A stretch of 64,000 nucleotides of DNA from NCBI GenBank assembly GCA_026874595.1, contig CM049316.1, forward strand, positions 4,912,339 to 4,976,338. The letters run 5' to 3'. Shown one piece after another: positions 1 to 12,309 of this stretch (position 1 is its first letter; each line of letters starts with the position of its first letter). Under the pieces are notes generated by a model, which made no database searches, was not told where the DNA came from, and saw only the letters and a list, made by a program, of their open reading frames with translations. Origin of the DNA: Sipunculus nudus (taxonomy: Eukaryota; Annelida; Sipuncula; Golfingiida; Sipunculidae). A program made the translations under genes and the position numbers.

Positions 1-1039
1 ATGACAAAGACAATAGGTAATTGGAATAATTTGGATTTGATGTAACATGACTAGAGTGATAGCTTAATGGAGAATCGCAGTTACAAACGAATCATCGAAT
101 GGTGCTGTTGGCACTAATATGATACAGAAATGGGTACCCAGCAGCTTCCAACATTCAGCGAAGCCGATCTGGTGGTCACCCCCAACACACAACTTTGGTT
201 TCTGTTTTGTTTAAAGTTTCCCGGACATGGTAGGAGAGACCAGTATAGTGAAGGCGTTGGACATAGGAGCGGTTGGTGCCCGGCAGGGTATATTTTAACT
301 AGCCCATAATAATGGACTCCTTAGTTGCATTTTATGGTGACTGGTGCAATGTGGAATCCATAGATTGCCCCTGTAGTTACGTATGATTATGACACTCTAT
401 ACACAAATGTGCTGTTAAACATATATCGATTGATTAATGTTCAATACATCTATGTATATTAAATATCTTACCCCGGTAAACATTACCGTTTTATTCACTG
501 CACCAAGAAAGTAAAATGTATGCATAAAAGTACACATACCTGATGCAATATATGACTGATGCCCCAAATACAAGATGGCGACTGTATATTTTTCATTTTC
601 CTGGACAAATTAATAAATTATTGATGTTACAGGTGGTTCATGTTTTCCAGAATGGTTAGTTAAGATAACAGGCCTTTCAATATACAACGTAGTGTGGAAA
701 TTTACATCTTACAAACACACAAAAAACTGTTGCTTTTTTCGTCGGCTCTATTTTAAAGTGCAGTTGTGCAGATATAATTGAAAGTTTGCAGTTTTAATTC
801 TGTGTTTGTGAAGTTCTGAAAGTTATAGTATTGTTTCCACCACAGAGTGAAAAACGACGTTTATGCTCTTTGGCCATGCTGGAGTAAATAATTGCATTTC
901 ATCGCTAACTCATCTCAGGGCTATACACCTTATATAATTAATATAAAAAAATTATATGCTTTGTTATTTTTCTGAAATTATTATAAATATTTAACCATAT
1001 TTTCATTCATAATTAATGTATAAAATTCAAATTATCTAT

Positions 1040-1864
1040 CAGACATGGGTCGAATACAGGAAAAATGTATTCGAATACGAACACAAATACAGCAGAGGTA
1101 CACGAATACGAATACATACAAATACTCCAAAACAGAAATGTATTCGAATACGAATACGAATACAAATACAAATGTATTCATGAATATCAATATGAATACA
1201 ATTTACTGAAATAAAGTGAAACTCTCAAGTATCATTTTTGTTAAATACAATTAACAGCAATCATCATATATTCACACTTTCGAAATGTATTTTAGTCCAA
1301 AATTCAAAATATACCTGTAATCCACTGTGTATGCATTAATTTCCAAACCTCATAATGACGGAGTATTATATATTAAGTTAGTTTGTTACACAAAATATAT
1401 AAATGATTGTTTCTTTCAGGGTTGGGACCAGGTACTTGTACCTGTACCTGTAACTTTACCTAGGTACACAATTCAGAGCACCTTTACCAGTACCTGTACC
1501 TGGCTGTCATGAGTAGGACGTACCTTGTACCTATACCTGAAACTTAAGTACCTGTACTTGGTATAAGATACTCCAGGTACAAATTTAATACTGGTACTTG
1601 AAATGGACATCAGGCATGGGTCAATTGCATATACAAAGCTGTCACCCTTGTCAGGGCAGTTAGCCATTTTAGGCAGGGATAATTACAAAGCATTCATCAT
1701 TGCTGTATCTGTAGCTAGCTACCTGGCCAGCAAGCTGGTCAACCTTCAGCTTCTAAAACAGGAAGTACTTTTAACAAATGTATTCGAATACCAATAGGAA
1801 TACTGAAAATGCCTGTATTCGAATACAATGAATACGAATACTGAATACGAATACCCGATGTCTG
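1040..1864. mobile_element. hAT-type MITE with 8-bp target site duplication
   Basis: The 825-bp element begins CAGACATGGGT and ends ACCCGATGTCTG, so the ends are imperfect inverted repeats. It is flanked on both sides by the same octamer TTATCTAT (1032-1039 and 1865-1872), the 8-bp target duplication typical of hAT transposons. Both subterminal regions (1070-1200 and 1775-1860) carry many GAATAC/GTATTC repeats, a common hAT subterminal pattern. No transposase is encoded, so it is non-autonomous. Copy B of the duplication has the uninterrupted octamer TTATATAT at 30839-30846, that is, an empty site. Confidence 0.9.
1419..1600. repeat. GGTACC/CCTGTACC-rich segment inside the hAT MITE
   Basis: A run of GTACCTGTACC-type motifs on both strands begins CAGGGTTGGGACCAGGTAC at 1417-1435 and fades near 1595. 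The start resembles the end of another hAT-like element (CAGGGTTGGG) with its own subterminal repeats, so this may be an older nested insertion. No matching second terminus or target duplication could be found, so the nested-element reading is weak. Confidence 0.4.
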
Positions 1865-1963
1865 TTATCTATACAGACTTGAGATTCACTTGAAATGGTT
1901 CAGCCTATTAAGCAGAAACGCTTTGTCACTTATATGCATCCAGCGCCAAATTTAATACATGCG

Positions 1964-2024
1964 ACACCCTCTCTCATTGGTCCTGTTCTCGGCCCTGTGA
2001 AATCAGACCAATGAGAGGGGGCGT
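1964..2024. repeat. Short inverted repeat kept in both duplication copies
   Basis: 1964-1982 and 2006-2024 are near-perfect reverse complements built on CTCATTGGTC/GACCAATGAG, with a 23-bp loop. A weaker form remains in copy B at about 31262-31335 (TTGGTCC ... GACCAATAGGAGG). It could be a degraded MITE or simply a palindrome that was present before the duplication. No function can be assigned. Confidence 0.5.
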
Positions 2025-2576
2025 CACATGAGGAGCATGGCGTATTAACAATATTAATATAAAACATCAAATCCAGAATGCTTGGTATTAATATAGCATT
2101 CTATGTGGTTACGTATTCCCTGATTCACAGTGTCACCAACAAGCCATTATAAGCAGAAGAAAAAAGGTTTAACTGGACGGCTTTTAAAACTCCACTGCAT
2201 CATTTATCTTGATGATTCTCTCAAGATGGTCAAGTATTTAATACAAAGAACAAGATACAGTATTCATACACCTGTCGCCTCTTGTACACATTTCTGGAGC
2301 ATGGTAACGTGGGTCAAGGATGGAACTTGATGTTGCGGTTTTGTTCACTGCTAAGTAAGTCGGGCCAGGAGGAGTTGGTTTAACATCGACTGAAATGAAA
2401 GAAAATTGTTTGACAAAATGTTAGCTGTATATATATGGTCGTACATGATGCGTTCTGACAGTTTCTCGGGTCACTGTCCGGTTTACATGTTGGCGCTCAC
2501 AGGTGCCTTGATAATCCCATGCACGTTGCTATTTAATCGGAGGCAGTGACTAGTGGCCATTATTCTGCTGTATCAA

Positions 2577-2900
2577 ACTGACAGTGTACAGCTGTCAAGT
2601 GGACATCTATTGCTAGTATACATTATAAAGCTATGTCTAATGGGTATTCTACAGTTATGTGTATGGAACGTTTGTAGAGGTGTGTCAGGTACTAGGTGGA
2701 CACATCACATCTGTTGATAGGATATGTTTTAAAGCTATGTCTATTTTGAATCGTACAGATGTGTCAAGTGGATATAACACATCTGTTGACAGTAAATATT
2801 ACAACGCTTTATCATTTGACATATTTGACAATTGACAAAATATTGGACATTGTCTGGTAGACATTAAATAGTTGTGTCTACTGGACAGAGTACAGCTGTG
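2577..2900. repeat. Near-single-copy ancestors of the copy B minisatellites
   Basis: Here the motifs GTGTCAAGTGGA (2762 region), TGTCAAGTGGACATC (2595 region) and GTGTCTACTGGAC (2875 region) occur once or a few times, interspersed with unique sequence. The aligned interval in copy B contains the same motifs amplified into the 24-bp arrays at 31.87-33.14 kb and 33.3-34.05 kb, in the same left-to-right order. No gene is seen from 1873 to 3782. Confidence 0.7.
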
Positions 2901-3782
2901 TTACAATGTATGTGTGAATAATAGTGCGATTGATATAGATTGTAACCGCCAGGTGCGTTACAGGTCTGTTTTGAAAAGACCATTGGGCCATGCTGAAAGT
3001 CATTTTGCGGATCTCTAGAACTGATAAACTGCGAAACTGATTAAGAACATGGATTCATAATTATGTTGCCAATTATTTTGCAAAGAGAGCAAAATACACT
3101 TTACAGCTGAAATCATATGTCCAGCTCCTGAAAGACCTGATATTTTGTCGAGATGGTCAGATGGTATTGGGCTGATATAATTATAGAATATCTGCCTACG
3201 TGCAAAGCTATGACACACAAGCGGGCCTTTATAGGTCATTCACTTCTTACTTTATTTATGTAATTACTGTTAAAGCAATTCTTCAATGTTTTGTATTAGC
3301 ACCATTTGTATGTACCTTGGTACAAATAAAGATATAAAGGTTCACTCATACGTTGTCATAAAAGGCAGCATTATTTATATTGTTTTGGCTTTACTGAAAA
3401 TAAAATGAAGAGTGTTGGTAAAGCCTTTTTAATAAGTTAATCATTGGTTAATCAATTACATCAATCGAACGCATGAAAATTGTGAAATAAGCAGATACAC
3501 AACTCCCTTTTTCTTGAACTTGCTCTTCTTAAAATAAAATAAATGATAATATAAGAATATGATAAAAATATCCTAATAATATTTCTTAGGAATTATATCT
3601 TGTCCGGAACACATATGTTCAGAAACTTAAATGCGACCTCGTGAGTATGTTATTCAAATGTCAGGAGAAGATGGCATTTATGTTCGATTCCAACCAAAAC
3701 TGTGGTATCCACTTAAGAAATGAAAATAAAATGTATACCTAATTATATGCTTTTGGTCAATATTGAATGTTCATTCACGTAC

Positions 3783-3894
3783 CTAGACGAAGATAGAGAA
3801 CTCTGGTCGCGTTCACCACGCAGTATTCTGCCATGTCGGACGCCGAACAGAAGAACAACGAACGCTGATTGATCACCGTGTTGAGTATCCAGCC
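3783..3894 (-). CDS. Exon 'b', copy A, of an unrecognised cysteine-containing protein
   Basis: This is a 112-nt internal exon read right to left. An acceptor (TTGATAG) precedes it and a donor (G|GTACGTG) follows. It enters in phase 0 and leaves with one base of a split codon. Its 37 codons begin GWILN and contain FFCSASDMAEYCVVNAT with two cysteines. The copy B counterpart (37687-37798) has the same length, splice sites and frame: 102 of 112 bases match and 6 of 37 residues differ. The upstream partner exon is 6027-6123, and the phases fit. I do not recognise the family. The acidic/Cys composition and an N-x-T glycosylation motif suggest an extracellular domain, which is inference. Neighbouring lectin-like exons in the copy B locus make a link with them possible. 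Confidence 0.6.
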
Positions 3895-4051
3895 CTATCA
3901 ACGTAAACGTTAAAATCAACTTAAACTAGAAGAAGTCAGAGACCGCATGAATACCTCCGCCAAGACCCCATGGTGTGTTCTTTACAGACAACGGTTTGTT
4001 ACTGCTCACAGGTGATAGTCGGGTCAAATTACCGAACATATTGCTAACCCT

Positions 4052-4068
4052 CCCCCCCCCCCCCCCCC
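4052..4068. repeat. Poly(C) tract, 17 bp
   Basis: Uninterrupted run of C followed by GGG. It lies just left of the 160-bp-unit repeat block. It is prone to length error. Confidence 0.9.
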
Positions 4069-4099
4069 GGGAAAATGCAAATATTTGCTTAATAGTGAT

Positions 4100-4600
4100 T
4101 TTCTGTTGAGTAGGGTCTGCTCAACAATATATAAACAGTTTATCGGAATAAGGCTTACGGAAAGTTTTTTCTTCAAAATAACGTCCCAGATAAATGTAAT
4201 TTTGGTGTTTTGTGCTAGGTTAGGAGTCTTGAAGCAATAAAAGCATCGTTGAGTAGTCATGTTATTGGCAAATCCAAGTTTAAGTCAAAAAAGGCCACCG
4301 AGAACCTAAATATGGCCAACGGATCATTTAATTTCATCATAGTTGTAATCAGGTACTAAAGTATTTTCTACTGGTTTTTGTTGGCCCAGAAATCTACTGA
4401 AATCAACTAAAGCATTGGTAGTAGCCATACGAATGGCAAATCTAAGATGACATCGAAAATGACCGCCAAGACCATAAATATATTTTGTTTTGGTGATGGA
4501 AAGTCATTGAAACCAACCTAAGTATCGCTGACTGTTCTCATGATCTGTAAATCCTAGATGGCGACCTAATAATTTCCGTTTACACTTATGCACCTCTTTC
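4100..4600 (+). repeat. About 160-bp-period 'GGCC-ACC' repeat block
   Basis: Two to three diverged units (period about 160 bp) carry the signature 'aatggccgccaag ... ttgtaat.. ggtaac.. tctact'. They match the cores of the inverted-repeat arms at 39150-39489 (same strand) and 44880-45330 (opposite strand). No coding sequence is visible. Copy B lacks the block at the aligned place (37810-38296), so it inserted into copy A after duplication or was lost from B. Confidence 0.65.
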
Positions 4601-5740
4601 TGTCGAAGAAATGGGACAACAATTCAGTGGTAAAAATAGTGATAGATTAAGGAGCTGCTGCGGAACGTCTTCAGATGTTTGTTCTGGCGGTGGTTGGATC
4701 ACCAGGTTATCCAGCCCCAGTTTCTGACAACTCTCCCAGTCCAAACCATAATCTCATAGTTAGTTCAGAGAGAGTGAAATTAAGAGAAGGATGCAGACCT
4801 GTAATATAATTGGACATGTGTCATCGGAGAGGATTTGCCATTCAGACAATGTTTCACCTACAGCTTTCAGTCCACCAACTCCAGTAAATCAGCGGCTGAT
4901 GAAAAACCACCGACTCTTAAGCTCCCTAATCACCTTTAAAAGGTTATCAGTGATTGATCTACAAATTGCACCGACAGTGATGGTGCTAGATATAAGGAAT
5001 CCTTCTTGAGTCCAGACCGTTTAGTGAGAAACTTTCCCTTGGGGACAAGCTCATCTTGCTTGGCAACCTGAAACATAAGAATTTGGGCTGAAGCGACTGG
5101 TCGAGGCATATCCCTTTTGTCCATTGTTGGAAAGACCTCTGCGCATCATAGAGACAATCATCAAAAGCCCGGCTTCTCTGGAAATGACATGTTACCGGAA
5201 GGAGAATTCAGAATCCCTTATTTGCGAACTCTGACCAGGAAAAAAAAAACAAGAGAAGCCTTTGAAATATTTTGAGAACCACGCGGAGGCCATGATCGTC
5301 CACACTTAAGTCGTGTTTAAGCAGACAGGGAATTCGACAACTGATATCTGTGATAAGATCTGACGACAAGTATGTGAAACGCCTAAGGGAGGAGGTAGGC
5401 AGCAGCGGTACACATAAAATCAGGAGGATTCAACATCCAAAATGCGGATCAAGGGCCATATGGGAACCATAAGACGAGACGTAGGCCTACGTAGACACTA
5501 AATTCATACATGATGGACTACGAATATAGATACAACATGAATTTACTGAAAAGTCCCTTCACTTCTAATGGAAATATGGAATAATCTAACATTTATTGGG
5601 GCGTCTTTTAATAGTCCAGAAATATACAGTAGCATGCATCTAGACGTCTTGAGGTTACATGTCATGGTGTGACGTAAGAAATCTACATTTAAATACATGT
5701 CCTTTTAATAGAGATATCTTTATAATGATTGTCATTTTTC
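4600..5740. other. No recognisable gene; A-specific insertion remainder
   Basis: Open frames of 60-72 codons here show no domain I know and no convincing splice borders. Together with 4000-4600 the segment is missing from copy B, so it is probably the body of a decayed mobile element. No ends or target duplication were found. Confidence 0.3.
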
Positions 5741-6026
5741 TAGGTCATATTGTAGCGTTTTCTCTGCATACACTAGAAAATAAATAAAAAATAAACAATT
5801 TCTTGCAATTTGATTGAGGTTGCTCATATTTTGAACCGTGTGTGACTTGCTCGCACGTTAAAAGAATGACAGTATGTGTATGACTGTGGCCCTCGGCCGA
5901 GAAATCAGTTTTCACAATGATACTTTCACAATTCTTAAAAGCCATTTTATTTTTATTCAGATGGCGTCGAATGGAATATTCAGTGTGTGTTTCTCGAACC
6001 CTCCAACAATTGCTAACAGGTCTCAC

Positions 6027-6123
6027 CTTTGAGATGATCCAGTCATCCACATCATCTGGCTCGGTGTATAACCTGACCCCGTCTCCCGGATGTGAACTGT
6101 AGGTTTTCATTAAAAGGAATTCT
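6027..6123 (-). CDS. Exon 'a', copy A, of an unrecognised protein
   Basis: This is a 97-nt exon read right to left. A pyrimidine-rich acceptor (CCTTCTTTCAG) precedes it and a donor (AAG|GTGAGA) follows. It enters needing one base to finish a codon and leaves in phase 0, which is exactly what exon 'b' at 3783-3894 requires. Its 32 codons include MKTYSSHPGDGVRLY and DDWIISK. The copy B exon (38302-38398) is the same length with identical borders. It differs at 23 of 97 bases and 13 of 32 residues, and only one codon difference is silent. Homology to a known domain is not evident. Keeping frame and splice sites in both copies argues that this is real coding sequence. Confidence 0.6.
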
Positions 6124-6299
6124 CTGAAAGAAGGAACAAGAATACCACATTCAGTTCAACTTATGTATTAAGTTTAAAGCTGATGAAAGTGTCAGTTGTT
6201 CACGTCGATCATACCATAGCATCCAGACCATGAAATTAGGATGATGTTTTTCTATGTCAGATATTTATACAAGTCATCGTGAAGAAGTTATCAAGAACG

Positions 6300-7000
6300 G
6301 AACAATCGTTTTTGTTTATTTGTGACCAAACATTCTCAATAATGATATTATAGTCCGGCATTAAAATGTCATATCAACACATATTGTATAAAACTATGTC
6401 ATAGTTTAATCAAAACAATCCTATAGTTTTTAATAGACCATAAAAAGTAACCAGGCCAACCAGTTCTGCAAAAAAGTCACTAATGAATAGGATAGATGAT
6501 CCTAAATGGTCCAGGTAAGATCGGCTCCGCTATGAGGCATTAATAGGCCACTACAATTGAGATGTTGTATAAATACAAATAATACTGTATTTATGATGCA
6601 TTTCAAAATCTGTGACAATTTATGTAAGCTACAATAATTCTTATACTTTGTGCCGACTGACACACATAGGTTCTGCTGACGTCATCCAGCACATTACGCA
6701 TGTGCATATATGAACTTAACCGTTTATCTCAAGTTAAAAACTAAAACTTCGAGTGTATTGATACATTGATAAAATGCACAAAATAATACTGTAAATCATG
6801 CTACGCTAAGCGTATTCTGGTATTGTAGGGCCTAGAGATGTAAATCATATTGTACCTACCGAGACCAAGGGGATAACTATTGTTATTTATTCACAGACGA
6901 GAGTCAAGGAATATTTGGTTGTAAAAGCTTTTCACATGTATGAAAGTATTACATTCCCATAAACTGAAATTGAAACCTTTTGCAATGCTTATTGTATAAT
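6300..7000. other. No gene or recognised repeat
   Basis: AT-rich sequence without a recognisable domain, array or element end. It lies to the right of the duplication boundary. Confidence 0.4.
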
Positions 7001-7005
7001 TTTTA

Positions 7006-7450
7006 TTGTGTGCAGAAACAATTTGGTATGGTACATGGGTTCTGTCCAAACATTTGATCTATCTATTACAACTGCGTCACTGTCTGAATAGAATTTCAGG
7101 GTCCAGCATGAATATAACCTCACAGGGTGCACCTCGTGAAAGGTCCGACACACTCAGAGAACAGGGTAACTCCGACAGAACCAACAGAGATGAATCACAA
7201 TGACTCCTCATCAGCATCTTCTGTCCGGACTACCAAGAAACCGAATATGAGTTAACTGAGAGACTGCATCAGACAGAAACTGAGCACAACCTGTCTGGAG
7301 GATCCAGGAGGTTCAAGCATCTTTTGATGCACTTGCAACAGATCCCGTTAAAACATCGTTGATTCGCTTGTCAGTGCAAATAAACCGAGAAAACATGTAG
7401 AACGGGTTCTCGTTTTAGTTGGAATAGTAGGGTAAGTACACTCTGTAAAA
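7006..7450 (+). other. Weak possible 5' part of the LINE (ORF1-like, uncertain)
   Basis: A broken reading frame rich in Thr, Glu, Ser and Arg (for example SSASSVRTTKKPN after 7200) ends just upstream of the L1/Tx1-like pol remnant. It could be the non-LTR element's ORF1 or 5' region. The sequence shows no diagnostic RRM or CCHC motif, so this is only a positional guess. Confidence 0.2.
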
Positions 7451-7549
7451 AATCAAACATTTATAGAACTTCAAACCAATAGATCAGCAGAACCAGTACC
7501 CAAAACCCACATAACTAGACATTACTGGAATTAAAAACAAGAAGCATCA

Positions 7550-9350
7550 TGATACGTTCAAGACAGGGATGGTGCGACGATGTGGTAAATTGTTCTACAT
7601 TTTCCTTTTCTTTACAAAAAAAGGGAACTATACGACTGGATCAATTTCTGTAATCGAGAAAGGTGGAAATCTGATCAATAACCAGTCTGATATAATCAGC
7701 AGTGTAAAGACTTTTGTTACAATTTATACAAATACAAGAGTAACAAAGTAAAGATATAACACAGTAATACCTCGAAATCAAACTTTTCTGATATAAACGA
7801 ATTCAATAATCCTTTAATCCTTCAAGAACTTGAAGCAGTAAAATAATTTAACATAAATAAAAGTCTTGGTCCAGATATTTTTATGTCGAAGTTCTATAAA
7901 TGTTTTGAATAAATGACCTCCCTCTACTGAACAAATAAGGTGAATAATATCTCTACTCTCCAGTAAAAGATAAATACCTAAAACATAAAAAAGTTAGCGA
8001 ATAGTTTTCTTGGTTCCAGGTAAAAATATGACGAAAGCTAAAGCACTGGCAAATAAAAAAAATCACACTTACAAATTAATACATTAATACAAGAAACCTG
8101 ACAAGATTCGTCCCAGAAGGATTATATATTGGATGAGAATATTAGATTTCTACAGGACATAATAACTTTATCAGCAATAATAGAATATTCCAATATTCAC
8201 CTATCTATCGACCTTGAAAGGTCTTTTATACCTCATGTTTCTTTTGGTGAAATACGCTAAATGAATTGAAAATAAAGTATTAGGTCCCTTCTCGAATATC
8301 GCGTTAACCGTATATTACGCGGAAACGCGTTCATCGAAAAGGTGTCTTATTTTGCAGATGGATAAATACATTATTCACTGACACAAACATTTGCGTACAA
8401 ACAACGGGCATGAATGAATATGAAAGGTTGGAACTTAATATACAAGTAAAAAAAGGGAAACTGATAAATAAGTTTAATACCTGGCAATGCAGAGCACTTA
8501 CCAGAAATTCAAAAACTTATATGAAAAAGTCGACATATAAAATCATATATAATGTCATGATAAATTCAATAAGGAGGTATCAAATTACTAGACATTCAAA
8601 CACACAAAAAATAAGACATTAAGACTCATTTTGGTGTAAAAGAATTCGAGGATGGTTAAATTTACACAAAATTTTGTAAATTTATATCTTGGGAAAAAAT
8701 AACATGGCTGCAAACAATCTATTTTGAATCATTGTAGCCTCAAACAACCACCAATCATAAACGAGGAAAGAAATAAAACCACTACTAACTTAAATTCCGT
8801 CTACTAACATTGATGATGCAAACTTTGAACTAATATAACAAAATCCATACATTACTATTCTTAAGACATATTTTATAAACACTTGTATACATATGGTATT
8901 CAGAAAATCGAGATATTCTCAATAACGAAGGATATTTCTGAACGGCCACACTTTTGAAACAGAGACAAAACACCAAATTTCTCGACATATATAGGTTGAC
9001 TTAAACAATCCCATAACAATGAGAAAACATCTTAACGCAAGAGTAGAGAAATTTAATAACTTGCACAACAAGTCTGGCCAGGTGTCATCTTACACCGACT
9101 CTGATATTTTAAATATATAATGTAGATATAAAGCCCTTTATAACACACTGATAAAATGCGAATACCAAGTGCCAACTGATCTTTCATACTGGCAAATCAT
9201 GTATGATATACCTATTGAAAGATTCAGTTTGTATATAAGTCACCTTAATTGATACCTGTATTCTACCAAATCCCAGAAGTTTCTTCACTGAATAATCAAA
9301 GTCAGAAATTATACAAAATTTAACTCTTCTACATTCCTTATTGTTAGCAC
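7550..9350 (+). pseudogene. L1/Tx1-like LINE pol (reverse transcriptase) remnant
   Basis: Successive frameshifted pieces follow the order of a non-LTR pol protein. A segment before the RT (7569-7751) reads KKGNYTTGSI ... GGNLINNQSDI. It is followed by KSLGPDIFMSKFYKCFE at 7859-7909, the 'KSPGxDGxxxEFYKxF' finger motif. Residues corresponding to the 'ENIRFLQDII ... IDLERSF' palm region lie at 8130-8225. A thumb segment, KLINKFNTWQCRALTRNSKT, is near 8455-8515, followed by a GG-LLDIQT stretch. The YADD catalytic core is not found intact. Many stop codons and frame changes make it dead. Clade assignment rests on remembered motif style and could be L1 or Tx1. The ends are undefined. Confidence 0.75.
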
Positions 9351-9778
9351 TGCTAGGTAAGTATTGAATCCCTATAAAGCAGGTGTTCTTATGTAAATAT
9401 ACATTACGGTTTTGGTATCAATTTTGTAACTTTAAGAACAACTGTGAGTGACGGATCAACGGGAAATATGAAAGGAAGGTAATTATTATCACATTGTTGT
9501 ATTGAGTACGGTCAGGGATTGTAACTTCAGGATATTACATTTAAATATCAGGAGTCTGACAATGGATGATAAATGAAGCTGCCTCAGAGAAATTGTTAAG
9601 AGAACACTCCTGATTCGATTTTGCCACAGAAGTAGTCTTCGATGTTAAGGAGATTAATTCTGTAATTACCCCAGTAGTTATCAGAAATGAAAATGTAGAT
9701 ATTGTAGAAAATTATAAATACATGGAATACTCTATTGATCGAAATCGGTATTGATACCTGTAAGATCCGAGAATCAAG

Positions 9779-10165
9779 TCAAAGCTGAGCCGTCCCTGAT
9801 CCAGTAGCAAAATACCTTACTGGACCCTCATGCCTTCCCCTTCTTCTAAAATAAGAGGCAGTTGGGTAAGCAGAACAGTGCTGTTGATATATGTTGTCCT
9901 TCAGATAAAAAAAAAGGACTTGTGCATGTTGGTTAGACGGGGCAGAACCAACAGGCTGGTTAGGATGAGAAATATGAGAATTACTGCGGGACAAAAAAGC
10001 ATCAGGATTTTCGAGTCGCTGAGAAGCTGCACAGAATTCAGCTTTAGAAGTAGCGAATTCCTGGAGAAGCTGTCTAGAGTTAGTTTGAGAGAGCTGCTGC
10101 GGAGCACTAGATAAACCACTCAGGAGGTAAATCAATCTTGACGAAGCCCAAGAAAACACTGCCAT
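9779..10165 (-). other. 128-codon open frame, no recognised domain
   Basis: The frame is open for 128 codons and is Gln/Ser/Leu-rich in its first half (LSQTNSRQLLQEFATSKAEF). It has no signal peptide, cysteine pattern or catalytic motif that I can recognise. The surroundings are repeat-rich and no splice partners are obvious. It may be part of a transposon gag-like ORF or chance. Confidence 0.2.
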
Positions 10166-12300
10166 TCAGAGACAGCGTGTCCAGAAGCTTGTTCTTGATC
10201 ATGCAAATCGAAACTTGAACTGGACTGGCAAAGTGCAGTAACATCTACCACTGCAGAAGGAAAACAATGTGTCTGGTAAAAAAATAATAATGTCTCCCCC
10301 CCCAGAAGCAGTACAAATTGAGATTTAATGGTATGTGGGAGACAGCTGGTATAATAATCACCAAAGAAGAGAAATGCTTGGTTATGAATTTGTCAAAATA
10401 AATACGATAGGAAATGTGGCAATAATTGTCCAGTAATAGTAACTGTCATGCTCAGGGGTGCTTAGTACACAGAAAAAATGTGACCTTGCATGAATTCATT
10501 AAAAGTGATGAAGCACCTGATTAGATCAGCTTTTTTTTACAATTTTAAAAACGAAAACTGCCAAAGTAGCTGTAATTAGCAATAATCTGAATATCTATCA
10601 ATGTAGAAAGAACTGAGTAATCGAAATAGTCTCAGCAACAAGTCAAGTACTAAGTGGTTAATCATAAGCTATCACATGCATGAATGAGAACAATAGCTAC
10701 AGCAGGCCAAGGTATCTACTATCTGTATAGCAGGATTGCAATTGTGTATAATTATGGGGAAGAGTAAAACTTGTATCCTTGTCTGAAGACTTAATTTAAT
10801 GTTACAATTATTCTAAATGGACTAATTATTCTGCTGAGTAAAACTGCTAATTATCTGATAAATGGAAAAGAAACCATGTGCTGTTGATTAAAAGATGCTG
10901 CTTATAACAGGATACACACTTGTACAAAAAGGGCGGTCTTCCTGAATGTAGTTACGTAAAATGGTTAAATATGCAAGCCTATGACCGTCAGAATACAAGC
11001 AAAAGGCGGAGAAACAGGTTGGGTTAATTGTTTTACTGGTTTTATAATAAGCAGATAAATAAGCTATACGTTGAACATGATATAACCGGTTTTACAATAG
11101 GCATATAAAAATGTTATTTATTGTACAGCAATTAGGAATATGTGCTTATTATTACTTCATAGAAAAAATAATGGCTTAGTTTTAAAAAATATTAGACTAC
11201 GTGGCCCTAGTGATACAAAGTTATTAACCTCTGAATAAAAAAAAATTACAAGATTTTTAATTGCATCGGCTGCCGAAAGATGGTGGGAACGGTCTAGCAG
11301 TTTTTAATTGCAAAAAAGGGGGAAATATTAATTCCACAAGCGGCCGGCAGATGGCAGCACGTCCCGGAGAAGTTGAGAACTTTCACAATTTTCCGGATTT
11401 TCCCGGAACGATAGAAAAAATTGGCTATAATTGATTGAAACTTATACAGGATCGTTTTCTTACCTAATGCGGTCTTAAGTAAAGAAAATCTTATATTATT
11501 CACTTAACAGAGCTCTGTGTGCTGTTTTAGAACAGAGAACGCGCCAATTCAGCCGAGCTCAGGGATAGACAAATAATTGAAATAAAGCCAGCCTACCCCT
11601 GAAATGTGCGGGCCGTTTCTGACACTCTCTGCGGCAGATATACACACTTCTGTGGGCACGAGAATTAACTTCTACCCGTACCATAGACCCTCGTGGCCAG
11701 TGTCGCAGGGGACAAGGATTTCGTCCTTACCTTGTCCAGGCTGCAAAATATATCACTTGTCCTCCTTGGACCCACTTGTCTTGGTCATCTCGTTTGATCT
11801 GCGCAAGACTATCTTTTTTTCTCTCTCTCTTTCTGATGCTTCAGAATATTTTTTTCTTTTTTTTCCCCAATGATTTTATTTTCATTATCGACATCACATG
11901 ACCTAATGAAACATATTACGTTACAAAGTCCTTACATGTAGGGTTCGGTAACATGATATCAGTAACATGTACAGGAATAAACTCACAATTTACACACATT
12001 ATATGGTTACAAAATTAACATTAATCCTTAATGTCTAGGATGATAATAGAATATGCAACTCGACTTCAACTGGACGCTAACATTTATTAAGCGAATATGA
12101 ACACAATAAAATACAACTGGGTAATTAAACCTAGATATTGAGCAGTAAGGAGGTATTCAAGTGATACGGTTTAAATAGATTTAGTTCCATTTATACAGAT
12201 GATTTTGAATAACATTTTTGTTCTCTGCATCCTTACGCTCAAACAGTTCCATTTTTTGTACATGCTTCTTAAACTCCAATAGTAAAGTTGGAGTGTTCGA
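10166..12300. other. No gene recognised
   Basis: AT-rich sequence with a short C-run at 10296-10303 and a pyrimidine tract near 11815-11870. Short frames (89 codons or fewer) lack domains. Nothing repeats elsewhere in the window as far as I could see by eye. Confidence 0.35.
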
Positions 12301-12309
12301 TAGTTGAAT

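Larger units (their letters stand above)
1..6300. repeat. Segmental duplication, copy A (direct, partner at about 30420-38550)
   Basis: Many ordered blocks match copy B in the same orientation: 120-215 with 30470-30560, 1865-1900 with 30839-30880, 2090-2145 with 31388-31440, 2395-2500 with 31680-31790, 2941-3010 with 36336-36410, 3049-3240 with 36873-37085, 3481-3530 with 37326-37375, 3660-3905 with 37550-37805 and 6018-6300 with 38290-38545. The copies are diverged and carry different later insertions: a hAT element and 4.0-5.7 kb in A; arrays, a LINE and a Helitron-like element in B. Copy A probably begins before base 1. The block order is read directly; the boundaries are approximate. Confidence 0.85.

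Noticed and set aside
5745-6110. 121-codon minus frame starting at 6110 as a complete small protein
   Set aside because: Its first codons belong to exon 'a' and the rest reads through a GTGAGA donor into intron sequence that is not conserved in copy B.
9779-10165. 128-codon open frame as a host gene
   Set aside because: No domain, no splice context and no conservation within the window; kept only as a low-confidence open frame.
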